From NCBI RefSeq assembly GCF_029269825.1, contig NZ_JARJHU010000001.1:1-64000 (forward strand): a DNA stretch of 64,000 bases, given 5' to 3'. Shown here piece after piece: positions 37,109 through 44,262 of this stretch. The notes under the pieces are model-generated. The model had not been told where the DNA came from. It ran no database searches and was given only the letters and a program-made list of their open reading frames with translations. The DNA is from Pedobacter sp. JY14-1 (lineage in GTDB: Bacteria > Bacteroidota > Bacteroidia > Sphingobacteriales > Sphingobacteriaceae). The position numbers were made by a program, and so were the translations under genes. Position 1 is the first letter of the stretch, and every line of letters starts with the position of its first letter.

Positions 37109-37363
37109 ACTTTTAGTTCGGATTTGAGTTAATACAAGAATTCAGTTCGCAATTGTTTTCGAGGATTTGGCTCAGGTCCATTGCCGGTTTCCGACTGCCA
37201 TCGGAAATCGGCTTCTTTGCCTACTTATCCTCTCTTCTGTCTTAACTTCGCTGTCGGTGTAAACTTCTTTTCATCGGTTTGTTTTTTTTGGTTTATGGTT
37301 TAGTTGATTCTCGCTACAGGGATGATCGTTTTCCTATAGTGGCTGGTGAGGCCAAATCAATCT

Positions 37364-38668
37364 TTAATATGCTTTTACAGTTACTTTTCTGCCCTCCAGT
37401 TCAAATTTCACAATTCCAGTGCTTTCCAGTGTCTTCAGGATCACCGAAAGCTGGTCGCTCCGCTTTGCCGCGCCACCCAGCACCGCCTTTTTCAGGGATT
37501 CCTTTTCAAATACAACCGCTACGTTGTACCACCTGGCCACCTGTCGCATCACTTCTTCCAGCGGAGTAGCACTGTAGGTAAATACGCCCGTTCTCCACGA
37601 CACGGCGGCTATTGCATCAACAGATTTTACGGTAAGCTTTCCATCGCTGAATGTAGCCTGTTTATCAGGAGCAAGCAGCACTTCGCTACCGTCATTGCGA
37701 GAATGCGCAGCTTTCGAAGCAATCTCACCCTGCAAAGGAGATTGCCGCGTCGTTCCTCCTCGCAATGACGAGGTGCTAAGCAACGACGACACGGATGCCG
37801 CACCCTCAACCAACGTCGTCTTCACACTCCTTTCATCTGCATACGCATTAATGTTAAACTCCGTTCCAATATCCTCTACCACCTGCGCCTTTCCATCTGG
37901 CATTTTACTCACTACCCTGAAAGGCTGTTGATCATTATGCTTCACCACAAAATACGCTTCACCTTGCAACAATATTTTTCTCTCTTTACCAGAAAATTGG
38001 TTAGGAAACTCCAATTTTGAATCCGCATTCAACCAGACCTTCGTTCCGTCAGGCAATGTAAACTGGTAAGTCTGCCCTCTCGCCGTCGTCGCGATTAACT
38101 GCGCAATGTCATCCCTATTTCCGCCATGTCGAGTTCCGTCATCCCGAGTTCCGTCATCCCGAGTTCCGAGGGATCCCTTGTCTTTGCTGTTCAAGAGATT
38201 TCTCTCTTCGTTCGAAATGACGGAAGTGTTATCACTATAAGCAAGCCCCGCGGCACCTCCCACAACCACACCCCTCTTCGCACTATCCAATTGTATCGTC
38301 TTTCCATTCGCCAAGGTAATCGTCGCACCATAATTCCCCGGAGCCACATCATTTACCGCTACGTCATTGCGAGGTTGCGTAGCCTGCGAAGCAACCTCAT
38401 ACTTATACAACCACACCCCAAACACAACCATCGCCACCGCCGCTGCAACACCCGCAATCCTCGGCCAAAGCCTCAGTTTCCTAGGGTGCTTCACAATACC
38501 TGCTACATGCTGTTCAAAACGCAGCCTGGCAGAGACCAGGTCCTCAGGAGTCAGTTCAGAAGCTTCATCTTCGCCTAAATGGTGAAACCATTTTTGCAAA
38601 AGCAGCATTTCATCCGGTGTACATAAACCAGCGCTATACCGTTCCAATAACTCCTTAGCTTCTTTCAT
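37364..38668 (-). CDS. FecR-family anti-sigma factor with repeat-encoded insertions
   Basis: 434 residues, about 50-60 longer than usual. An N-terminal cytoplasmic part (LLERYSAGLCTPDEMLLLQK), one transmembrane helix (about 77-97), the FecR domain (LPDGTKVWLNADSKLEFPN) and a C-terminal DUF4974/STN-contacting part (PLEEVMRQVARWYNVAVVFE). Three stretches encoded by palindromic repeats are inserted in frame: near residues 91-103, 147-190 and 300-327. It should transmit the signal from the SusC STN domain to an ECF sigma factor. No sigma gene is adjacent; the nearest is at 41280-41861, beyond the arsenic genes. Confidence 0.88.
   Translation of the reverse strand: MKEAKELLERYSAGLCTPDEMLLLQKWFHHLGEDEASELTPEDLVSARLRFEQHVAGIVKHPRKLRLWPRIAGVAAAVAMVVFGVWLYKYEVASQATQPRNDVAVNDVAPGNYGATITLANGKTIQLDSAKRGVVVGGAAGLAYSDNTSVISNEERNLLNSKDKGSLGTRDDGTRDDGTRHGGNRDDIAQLIATTARGQTYQFTLPDGTKVWLNADSKLEFPNQFSGKERKILLQGEAYFVVKHNDQQPFRVVSKMPDGKAQVVEDIGTEFNINAYADERSVKTTLVEGAASVSSLLSTSSLRGGTTRQSPLQGEIASKAAHSRNDGSEVLLAPDKQATFSDGKLTVKSVDAIAAVSWRTGVFTYSATPLEEVMRQVARWYNVAVVFEKESLKKAVLGGAAKRSDQLSVILKTLESTGIVKFELEGRKVTVKAY
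37690..37770. repeat. Inverted pair of palindromic repeats inside FecR
   Basis: Two GTCATTGCGAG-type units face each other (GTCATTGCGAG at 37691 and CTCGCAATGAC near 37759), giving an 81-bp composite that could fold into a long hairpin. It is translated in frame into a Ser/Arg-rich segment of FecR (SLRGGTTRQSP ... EIASKAAHSRNDG). Confidence 0.82.
38099..38230. repeat. Tandem/composite palindromic repeats inside FecR
   Basis: Several GTCATCCCGAGTTCC units in tandem, then GAGGGATCCCTTG and an inverted AAGAGATTTCTCTCTTCG-type unit ending GAAATGACGG. The block is in frame in FecR, giving repeated GTRDDGTRDDG residues and SVISNEERNLL. Confidence 0.78.
38361..38398. repeat. Palindromic repeat inside FecR (third site)
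   Basis: A single GTCATTGCGAG-type unit (CGTCATTGCGAGGTTGCGTA and the following GCCTGCGAAGCAACCTC), translated in frame as EVASQATQPRNDV directly after the FecR transmembrane helix. Confidence 0.75.
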
Positions 38669-38765
38669 ACCTTAAAAGGCTCTATTGCCTTTATAATACT
38701 AAGACGGCAAAGGGTACCCGGTATGGGTACAAGGATTAAAAAAATATTTTTTGCCTATAGTTTCA

Positions 38766-38780
38766 GGGGACAGTGTCCCC
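38766..38780. terminator. Short hairpin after acr3
   Basis: GGGGACA-G-TGTCCCC is a perfect 7-bp dyad 30 bp beyond the acr3 stop. The loop is too small for a classic terminator and there is only a weak T run, so it may be a protein-binding site or a repeat remnant. Confidence 0.25.
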
Positions 38781-38810
38781 CGAATTGCATTTTTCGAATG
38801 AGATGTTCAG

Positions 38811-39869
38811 TCAATCAAACCGCTTTCTAAACCAGAACGCCAGGTTCACCAGTGCAATCAATGCCGGAACTTCAACCAGGGGGCCAATCACACCTACGAA
38901 TGCCTGACCGCTGTTGATGCCGAATACGCCAATGGCAACGGCTATTGCTAGCTCAAAATTATTTCCTGCTGCTGTAAAGGCAATAGCGGTGCTTTGAGAA
39001 TAATCGGCCCCGGCTTTCTTCCCGGCAATGAAACTGACCACAAACATGAGGGCGAAGTAAATGACCAGCGGCACAGCGATGCGGATTACATCCAGTGGAA
39101 GCTGAACGATCAGTTCACCTTTTAACGAGAACATGACCACGATGGTGAAGAGCAGTGCAATCAGGGTAATGGGTGAAATGAAGGGAATAAACTTTTGCTG
39201 GTACCAGTCTTCACCTTTGCTGGCAATTAAGGCATACCTGCTCAGCAACCCGGCCAGAAAGGGAATGCCCAGGTAAATGCCGACACTTTTGGCGATCTCG
39301 GCAATCGAGACAGCTACGGAAAGGCCTTGAACGCCAAACATCGGCGGCAGTACAGTAATGAACAAATACGCATATACGCTGTACAGCAGTACCTGGAAAA
39401 TGCTGTTGAGCGCCACAAGTCCCGCCGCGTACTCCCGGTTGCCTTCGGCCAGCTCATTCCAGACAATTACCATGGCGATACAGCGCGCAAGCCCGATCAG
39501 GATGAGACCCGTCATGTACTCCGGATAATCTTTCAGGAACAACAAGGCCAGCCCAAACATGAGCACCGGCCCGATGACCCAGTTCAGTACAAGTGAGGTA
39601 CTGAGCACTTTTATGTTTCGGAATACCTTGCCTATATGCTCATACCGTACCTTGGCCAGCGGCGGGTACATCATCAGGATCAGTCCTGCAGCCAGCGGAA
39701 CATTAGTGGTTCCGCTGCTGTAACTGTTGATCCAGGTGGCGGAAGATGGCACAAAGTAACCCAGCGCCACACCGAGGGCCATCGCAAGGAAGATCCATAA
39801 GGTCAGGTACCTGTCTAAAAATCCCAGTCTTTTACGGCCTGATGCCGGGTTACAATGGTTTGCGCTCAT
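38811..39869 (-). CDS. acr3: ACR3-type arsenite efflux permease
   Basis: 352 residues with ten hydrophobic helices. The ACR3 hallmark Cys is in [18 protein letters not shown] (helix 4), followed by the conserved Asn/Glu, and there is a second conserved block in [21 protein letters not shown] (helix 9). It exports arsenite (As(III)) across the inner membrane using the proton gradient. Its ATG directly follows the arsC stop. Last gene of the arsR-DUF6428-arsC-acr3 operon. Confidence 0.93.
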   Translation of the reverse strand: MSANHCNPASGRKRLGFLDRYLTLWIFLAMALGVALGYFVPSSATWINSYSSGTTNVPLAAGLILMMYPPLAKVRYEHIGKVFRNIKVLSTSLVLNWVIGPVLMFGLALLFLKDYPEYMTGLILIGLARCIAMVIVWNELAEGNREYAAGLVALNSIFQVLLYSVYAYLFITVLPPMFGVQGLSVAVSIAEIAKSVGIYLGIPFLAGLLSRYALIASKGEDWYQQKFIPFISPITLIALLFTIVVMFSLKGELIVQLPLDVIRIAVPLVIYFALMFVVSFIAGKKAGADYSQSTAIAFTAAGNNFELAIAVAIGVFGINSGQAFVGVIGPLVEVPALIALVNLAFWFRKRFD

Positions 39870-40286
39870 CTAATCAATATTTTGTTTAATAAAGTCTTCA
39901 CTGTAGGCTTTGATCTGTTCCCGTACGTCACGGAATTGGGCCATGATCTCATCCTCCCTGCCTGCAGCCTTTGCCGGATCTGGGAAATTGTGATGGAACT
40001 TCTTTGCCTTGGACGGAAAGAACGGGCAGCGCTCTTTCGCATTATCGCAAACAGTGATCACGAAATCAAAATCGATATCGCGGTATTCATCCATATTGTT
40101 GGAAGTATGGCCGGAAATATCGATACCGTCTTCTTTCATGGTCGCAATGGCACGTGGGTTTACGCCATGTGTTTCTACGCCTGCACTATATACTTCGGCT
40201 TTATCGCCGGCGAAATGCCTCAGGTAACCTTCAGCGATCTGGCTCCTGCAACTGTTACCGGTGCACAATACTAAAATCTTCTTCAT
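39870..40286 (-). CDS. arsC: Thioredoxin-linked arsenate reductase
   Basis: 138 residues with the low-molecular-weight phosphatase fold. The loop CTGNSCR (Cys8 ... Arg14) is the active-site CX5R, and the pair in VCDNAKERCP provides the two resolving cysteines of the thioredoxin-coupled ArsC class. It reduces arsenate to arsenite, which ACR3 then exports. It is directly adjacent to acr3 and 18 bp after the DUF6428 gene. Confidence 0.92.
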   Translation of the reverse strand: MKKILVLCTGNSCRSQIAEGYLRHFAGDKAEVYSAGVETHGVNPRAIATMKEDGIDISGHTSNNMDEYRDIDFDFVITVCDNAKERCPFFPSKAKKFHHNFPDPAKAAGREDEIMAQFRDVREQIKAYSEDFIKQNID

Positions 40287-40304
40287 AGCTGTTGTCAGGC
40301 TGGT

Positions 40305-40820
40305 TTAACTGCAGCATCCGCTGGCTGGTGAACATTCATTAATTACCGCCAGGTTCTTAAGCTGGATCTTCGGCTTGGTGCCGCAGTCGCCACCACGTTC
40401 AGTAGCTTTGCATTGCACCGTATCCGGGCGCAGGTCAACGATCAGGTTGCTGCCTGCTACAGTGATGGCCTTTGGCAGCATCTGGCGGGTATCAAATCCG
40501 GCATTGCCATATTCGATCTTCAAAATGGCTTTAGGGTGCAGCGGAAGCGCCTTCTCCACCGTTTCAATGATGGAAAGCGCCTTGCTGGCTGTCATAGACC
40601 TTTCCTGCTGTTCTGTGCCTGATTCCCACACCTGTACAATTACCTCTGTCCACGAATTCATTACGCCGCCGCAATCTACCGAGGTAATCGGAGCCTGCTT
40701 GATCTCCGTAATGTGAAAGGCCGGATCTGCCCATTTATTTTCTGCGTACTGGAACTGCAGGTTCAGTTCCTTACCGGATATCAGGGCATCCTTGAATGCC
40801 TGCCATGTTAGTGTTTCCAT
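40305..40820 (-). CDS. DUF6428 family protein of the ars operon
   Basis: 171 residues of the DUF6428 type seen in Bacteroidetes arsenic operons. An N-terminal part (METLTWQAFKDAL) and a long beta-rich middle are followed by a Cys-rich end: QCKATERGGDCGTKP, then NECSPASGCCS. The vicinal cysteines at the C-terminus could bind As(III), which would suit a metallochaperone or sensor, but this is inference. It lies between arsR and arsC on the same strand, with its own copy of the putative ArsR operator just upstream. Confidence 0.8.
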   Translation of the reverse strand: METLTWQAFKDALISGKELNLQFQYAENKWADPAFHITEIKQAPITSVDCGGVMNSWTEVIVQVWESGTEQQERSMTASKALSIIETVEKALPLHPKAILKIEYGNAGFDTRQMLPKAITVAGSNLIVDLRPDTVQCKATERGGDCGTKPKIQLKNLAVINECSPASGCCS

Positions 40821-40832
40821 ATCAACTGCTTT

Positions 40833-40848
40833 ATTGTAATATTACGAT
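40833..40848. promoter_or_regulatory. Second putative ArsR operator
   Basis: ATTGTAATATTACGAT, with a perfect GTAATATTAC core, lies 12 bp upstream of the DUF6428 start and matches the site before arsR at 13 of 16 positions. It may give the distal genes their own arsenite-responsive promoter. Confidence 0.5.
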
Positions 40849-40866
40849 TAACCATTTCAAATTTTT

Positions 40867-41199
40867 TTAACAACAGTTTCCTTCAGCGATCTGTATATCT
40901 CCAAAGAACGCACTGAACAATGCCTTGTACTGCTTCCAGACCTTTGGATCAATGCAATAACACACACTGGTTCCCTCAATCGTTCCCTGGATGATGCCAG
41001 CCGTCTTCAGTTCCTTCAGGTGCTGAGAAGTAGTGGCCTGCGCCAACCCCAGTTCTTCTACCAGTGTGCCGGTAACGCAGACGTTCTTTTTGACCAGGTA
41101 TTGCAAAATGGCGATACGGGCAGGATGCGCCAAAGCCTTGGCCATCGCCGCCATGTCGTTCTGCTCCCTGGTAAATAAGTCTGTCTTAGACGCGCCCAT
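40867..41199 (-). CDS. arsR: ArsR/SmtB-family repressor
   Basis: 110 residues with the winged helix-turn-helix of ArsR proteins (ALAHPARIAILQYL, then GLAQATTSQHLKELKTAGII). The classical ELCVCDL arsenic site in helix 3 is not present. Instead there are Cys in KKNVCVTG, SVCYCI and the C-terminal GNCC, suggesting a different arsenite-binding geometry, as in some other ArsR groups. First gene of the ars operon, with a palindromic site 14 bp upstream. Confidence 0.87.
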   Translation of the reverse strand: MGASKTDLFTREQNDMAAMAKALAHPARIAILQYLVKKNVCVTGTLVEELGLAQATTSQHLKELKTAGIIQGTIEGTSVCYCIDPKVWKQYKALFSAFFGDIQIAEGNCC

Positions 41200-41212
41200 G
41201 CTGAATTATTAT

Positions 41213-41228
41213 ATCGCAATATTACGAT
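41213..41228. promoter_or_regulatory. Putative ArsR operator before arsR
   Basis: ATCGCAATATTACGAT is a 16-bp palindrome with one mismatched pair, centred about 21 bp before the arsR ATG. A close copy occurs before the DUF6428 gene. Position and duplication support an autoregulatory ArsR site. Confidence 0.6.
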
Positions 41229-41279
41229 AATAAAACTATAGAATAAAATAAAACGAAGAAAAAATGTTCAAACAATACC

Positions 41280-41861
41280 TTACTTATAAAACAGGAGCAT
41301 TGCAATCCAAACCACCAGTCCCAGCCGCAGCCTCAAAACTTTCAGTGCCCGCTTCATCTGCGTAGCTACAGTATGCTCAGAAATGTTCAGCACCTCTGCG
41401 ATCTCCTTATGCGTAAGTTTCTCCTTCCGGCTCAATTGGAAAATCTCCCGCATCTTCGGTGGCAAGGCCTCGATCTCCCTTTCGATAAGTGACGACAGGT
41501 CCCTTTCCCGGACCAGAAAATCGGCAGATTCATTAGAAATATCAATGAAGCTTTGCAGGGAAGACATATACTTCTCTTCTACCTTTCTGCGCGAAAACAG
41601 ATCAAGCGCGCGGTTGCGGACAGCCGTAAACAAATAAGATTTCAGGGAATCAAAGGAGTTTTCAAACCGCTTGTTCCAGACTGTTAGCAGCACATCCTGG
41701 ATAATGTCCTGAGACTCCTCTTTATTATGCAATTTCTTATGGGCGTAAATATACAGCAGGCTATGATAGCGCTGATAAATCGCTTCAAACGCCATAGCAT
41801 CGCCTTCTTTTAAAAGCACCATCAATTCCTCGTCAGTATGTGCGCTGTAAGTAACTGCCAT
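41280..41861 (-). CDS. FecI-type ECF sigma factor
   Basis: 193 residues. Sigma region 2 (AFEAIYQRYHSLLYIYAHKK ... DIIQDVLLTVWNKR) and region 4 (LPPKMREIFQLSRKEKLTHK ... VATQMKRALKVLR) are complete, and the end is hydrophobic (LGLVVWIAMLLFYK), common in Bacteroidetes FecI-like sigmas. It should pair with an anti-sigma FecR and drive a SusC operon. The nearest FecR is 2.6 kb downstream on the same strand, separated by the ars operon. Confidence 0.9.
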   Translation of the reverse strand: MAVTYSAHTDEELMVLLKEGDAMAFEAIYQRYHSLLYIYAHKKLHNKEESQDIIQDVLLTVWNKRFENSFDSLKSYLFTAVRNRALDLFSRRKVEEKYMSSLQSFIDISNESADFLVRERDLSSLIEREIEALPPKMREIFQLSRKEKLTHKEIAEVLNISEHTVATQMKRALKVLRLRLGLVVWIAMLLFYK

Positions 41862-41971
41862 ATCTTAATGAATTTTTTGCCCTCAATACTAAAGTAAGTA
41901 AAAAACAGCATTAGTCACTAAACCCTCAAATTCCATTCAAAAAAAATGTAAACTAAATTTATTAGTATTAT

Positions 41972-42011
41972 GTTGCTATATTACCAATAGTATTAGCATA
42001 TTTGTAGCAAC
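41972..42011. promoter_or_regulatory. Inverted-repeat promoter region of the UmuD-like gene
   Basis: GTTGCTA (41972) pairs with TAGCAAC (42005) around an AT-rich core, and the word TAGTATTA occurs twice (about 41963 and 41987). It lies 17 bp before the UmuD-like start. The arrangement suggests a repressor site, possibly damage-linked, but no known LexA consensus was matched. Confidence 0.3.
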
Positions 42012-42027
42012 CTAATTTTAGTTTTTT

Positions 42028-42504
42028 ATGAAAGAGTTAGAGCTGTATAGGAAGGGCACAGCGCCAACCCTTGCGCCGCTGTACGACGAGGCAATCCACG
42101 CTGGTTCTGAAAGCCCTGCGGTGGATAATAAGGAAGCACGGATCGACGTCAACGATTACGTAACCAGGTATCCCGATGCTACATTCTTTGCCCGCGTCAA
42201 GGGCGAATGCATGATCGGCTCCGGCATTTTCCCCGATGACCTGCTGGTAGTGGACCGCTCCCTCACCCCCAGCCACGGCGATATCGTGGTCGGCGTCCTC
42301 GACAATGAATTCATTCTGCGCTGCTACTACACCGTCAGCGGCAAGGAATACCTGATGCCCGACAACCAGTATTTCAAACCGATCGAGCGTACGGAAAGCA
42401 CGCACTTTGAGATCTGGGGCGTAGTCCCCCACACCATACTTGACCAGCGCAGGCGAAACCACGCCCGCATCAACCGTATCGATTCCCGGTTCCGAAACCT
42501 GTAA
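42028..42504 (+). CDS. UmuD-like S24 protein lacking catalytic Ser and Lys
   Basis: 158 residues aligning along the whole of UmuD: an AG cleavage-site-like pair (IHAGSESPA), RIDVNDYVTRYPDATFFARV, IFPDDLLVVDRSLTPSHGDIVV and the C-terminal VWGVV-like IWGVVPHT. The nucleophile Ser60 of UmuD is Cys61 here (GECM for GDSM, codon TGC) and the Lys97 general base is Arg98 (EFILRCY). Self-cleavage as known for UmuD is therefore unlikely. No umuC-type polymerase gene is in the window. The next gene downstream is unknown and probably co-transcribed. Confidence 0.82.
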   Translation: MKELELYRKGTAPTLAPLYDEAIHAGSESPAVDNKEARIDVNDYVTRYPDATFFARVKGECMIGSGIFPDDLLVVDRSLTPSHGDIVVGVLDNEFILRCYYTVSGKEYLMPDNQYFKPIERTESTHFEIWGVVPHTILDQRRRNHARINRIDSRFRNL

Positions 42505-42547
42505 ACCATTGAACAGCACTCCCATTTCACTGCTAAAAGAACTAAAT

Positions 42548-42871
42548 ATGAAGATCAACATCAAAAGACCACTATTTTCTGCGATCGTAATGCGCGTCAT
42601 GGAACGCCGCTTCTGGCAGGCTGCCTACACCGAAGAGCAATCACGAAATTCCTTCGAGGTCCATCTGCACAAAGGATGTGACGTAGCCTTCTTTATGCAA
42701 CATTTTCAGCAATACATGACCCAGCTCGTCACCGAATTCGGCGATCCCGAGGTCACCTATCACTTCGACATCATGCCCGCCGACAACTGCAGGCTCCACA
42801 TCAGCTTCGGCAGCCATACCTCACCCATCGCTGAACACCTGCCGCAACCCACCTACCGCATCGCACTCTGA
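42548..42871 (+). CDS. Unknown small protein after the UmuD-like gene
   Basis: 107 residues from the ATG at 42548 (MKINIKRPLFSAIVMRVMER), 43 bp after the UmuD-like stop. Basic N-terminus, aromatic and His-rich middle (KGCDVAFFMQHFQQY), no signal peptide or membrane segment. No family recognised. Its tight position behind the UmuD-like gene suggests one transcript. A longer in-frame start would overlap the UmuD-like gene and is unlikely. Confidence 0.55.
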   Translation: MKINIKRPLFSAIVMRVMERRFWQAAYTEEQSRNSFEVHLHKGCDVAFFMQHFQQYMTQLVTEFGDPEVTYHFDIMPADNCRLHISFGSHTSPIAEHLPQPTYRIAL

Positions 42872-42926
42872 TCTGATGCAGAATTAAAGTGCAAATGTGA
42901 AGGTTATCCTTTACCTTTGCCTGTGA

Positions 42927-43310
42927 ATGATCAACCGCTGTATTGCCATTACTTTATTTATAGCATTGATAAGTACCAACTTATCACGGTTTTTTGTTTA
43001 TGCGGAATTCGTGGTCAATCAGAAATACATTGCGGCTGCATTATGCGAAAACAGGGATAAGCCTGAGATGCATTGCAACGGTAAGTGTTACCTGATGAAA
43101 AAGCTGAAGGACGCGGAGGAAAAAGAAAAGAAGCAGGAACAGGCCAACCAGAAGAAGGGCGCTCAGGACATCTTTGTCGTGACAGCGCCGTTGACGGTAA
43201 GTTTTTTCAAAGTGGAATCGAAAAAACAGCGCTTCCCGGTGCTTACTTTCTGCTTACCGCAGGTCAGCGTTGAAATCCCGCATCCACCCCCTGCCCCACA
43301 GTTTTCTTAA
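42927..43310 (+). CDS. Small exported Cys-rich protein, likely copper operon
   Basis: 127 residues: an N-terminal hydrophobic segment (IAITLFIALISTNLS), then the conserved-looking ALCENRDKPEMHCNGKCYLM with three Cys and two Met, then a charged coiled stretch (KKLKDAEEKEKKQEQANQKK), and a Pro/His end. I know this Cys motif from small Bacteroidetes proteins near metal-handling genes but cannot name the family. It is first in a rightward run of four genes that includes MbnP- and MbnH-like proteins, so a metal (probably copper) role is inferred. Confidence 0.6.
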   Translation: MINRCIAITLFIALISTNLSRFFVYAEFVVNQKYIAAALCENRDKPEMHCNGKCYLMKKLKDAEEKEKKQEQANQKKGAQDIFVVTAPLTVSFFKVESKKQRFPVLTFCLPQVSVEIPHPPPAPQFS

Positions 43311-43410
43311 TTAAAGTGCATGCCGGTCTGGTAATTCCCATCAAGGGGATCGCCGTGTCATGCCTGTGAATTTACATTAGTTAGAAAATCTGTAATCCTT
43401 AGAATACATA

Positions 43411-44259
43411 ATGAAAACAATACTTAACAACCCGAGAGTACTCGTGGTGATTTGCGCTATACTTACCCTTACTTCCTGCTCAAAGAAAGAAGATATTACT
43501 CCCGAATTCCAGGAAACCAATCTCGCTCCGCTTTCCGTGGAGTTTGACAACATCGTTGGCGATCGGACTTTGACTTTCAACAACACAGCCAACCCATACA
43601 TCAATGCGGCCGGTGAGCCTTTCACCATATCGAAACTCCAGTATTTTATCAGCAATATTAAGGTAACCACTGCTCAGGGCAAAAGCTATACTGTCAATCC
43701 CGACAGCAGCTATTTCCTGATCAAGGGCGACGACAAAGCGACACGCTTTGCCAAAGTAAAAGTGCCAGAAGGAGATTATACAAGTCTGACCTTCATATTG
43801 GGTGTGGACAGCTTGCGCAGCACCATGCCGGTCGATAAGCGAACCGGGGTACTGGACCCTGCCGCGGGGCACGATGATAGTGGGATGTACTGGGGCTGGA
43901 ACAGCGGCTATATCTTTTTTAAGTTTGAAGGCAATTCCAATGTGATCTCAGACAACTCTGCGGGCGATCCTACGGGTAAAAAGCAATTCAAATACCATAT
44001 CGGCTTTTTTGGCGGCTACAGCGCACCGACCCTAAATAACATCAAGGTCATTACGGTCGATCTCCGCACAGGAGGGATCGCAAAAGTCAGAAAAGACCGC
44101 CAGAGTAACATTCACCTCTTTGTAGATGTAATGAAAGTCTTCAACGGCAAAAACAGCTTTAAGATCGCTGAAAAGCCAAATGTGATGTTCGACGAGTTTA
44201 CATCCAGGATTGCCGCAAACTTCATGGAACTGTTCAAACACGACCACACAGAAAACTAG
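43411..44259 (+). CDS. MbnP-like copper-binding lipoprotein
   Basis: 282 residues with a lipoprotein signal (ILTLTSCSKKED). The sequence LSVEFDNIVGDRTLTFNN, then FTISKLQYFISNIKV, VPEGDYTSLTFILGVD and MYWGWNSGYIFFKFEG, match the MbnP family; MbnP binds copper through a modified Trp, and several Trp are present here. The di-heme enzyme that modifies the Trp in known systems (MbnH) is encoded 3 bp downstream, which strongly supports the pairing. Periplasmic, probably membrane-anchored. Confidence 0.85.
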   Translation: MKTILNNPRVLVVICAILTLTSCSKKEDITPEFQETNLAPLSVEFDNIVGDRTLTFNNTANPYINAAGEPFTISKLQYFISNIKVTTAQGKSYTVNPDSSYFLIKGDDKATRFAKVKVPEGDYTSLTFILGVDSLRSTMPVDKRTGVLDPAAGHDDSGMYWGWNSGYIFFKFEGNSNVISDNSAGDPTGKKQFKYHIGFFGGYSAPTLNNIKVITVDLRTGGIAKVRKDRQSNIHLFVDVMKVFNGKNSFKIAEKPNVMFDEFTSRIAANFMELFKHDHTEN

Positions 44260-44262
44260 ACC

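Noticed and set aside
37690..38398. Repeats in FecR as a CRISPR array
   Set aside because: Units are palindromic and irregularly spaced, with no unique spacers of equal length; they belong to the dispersed repeat family.
42912..42919. TACCTTTG as a Bacteroidetes -7 promoter element for the copper operon
   Set aside because: It matches TAnnTTTG but lies only 7 bp before the chosen ATG and no good -33 element is seen at the right distance.
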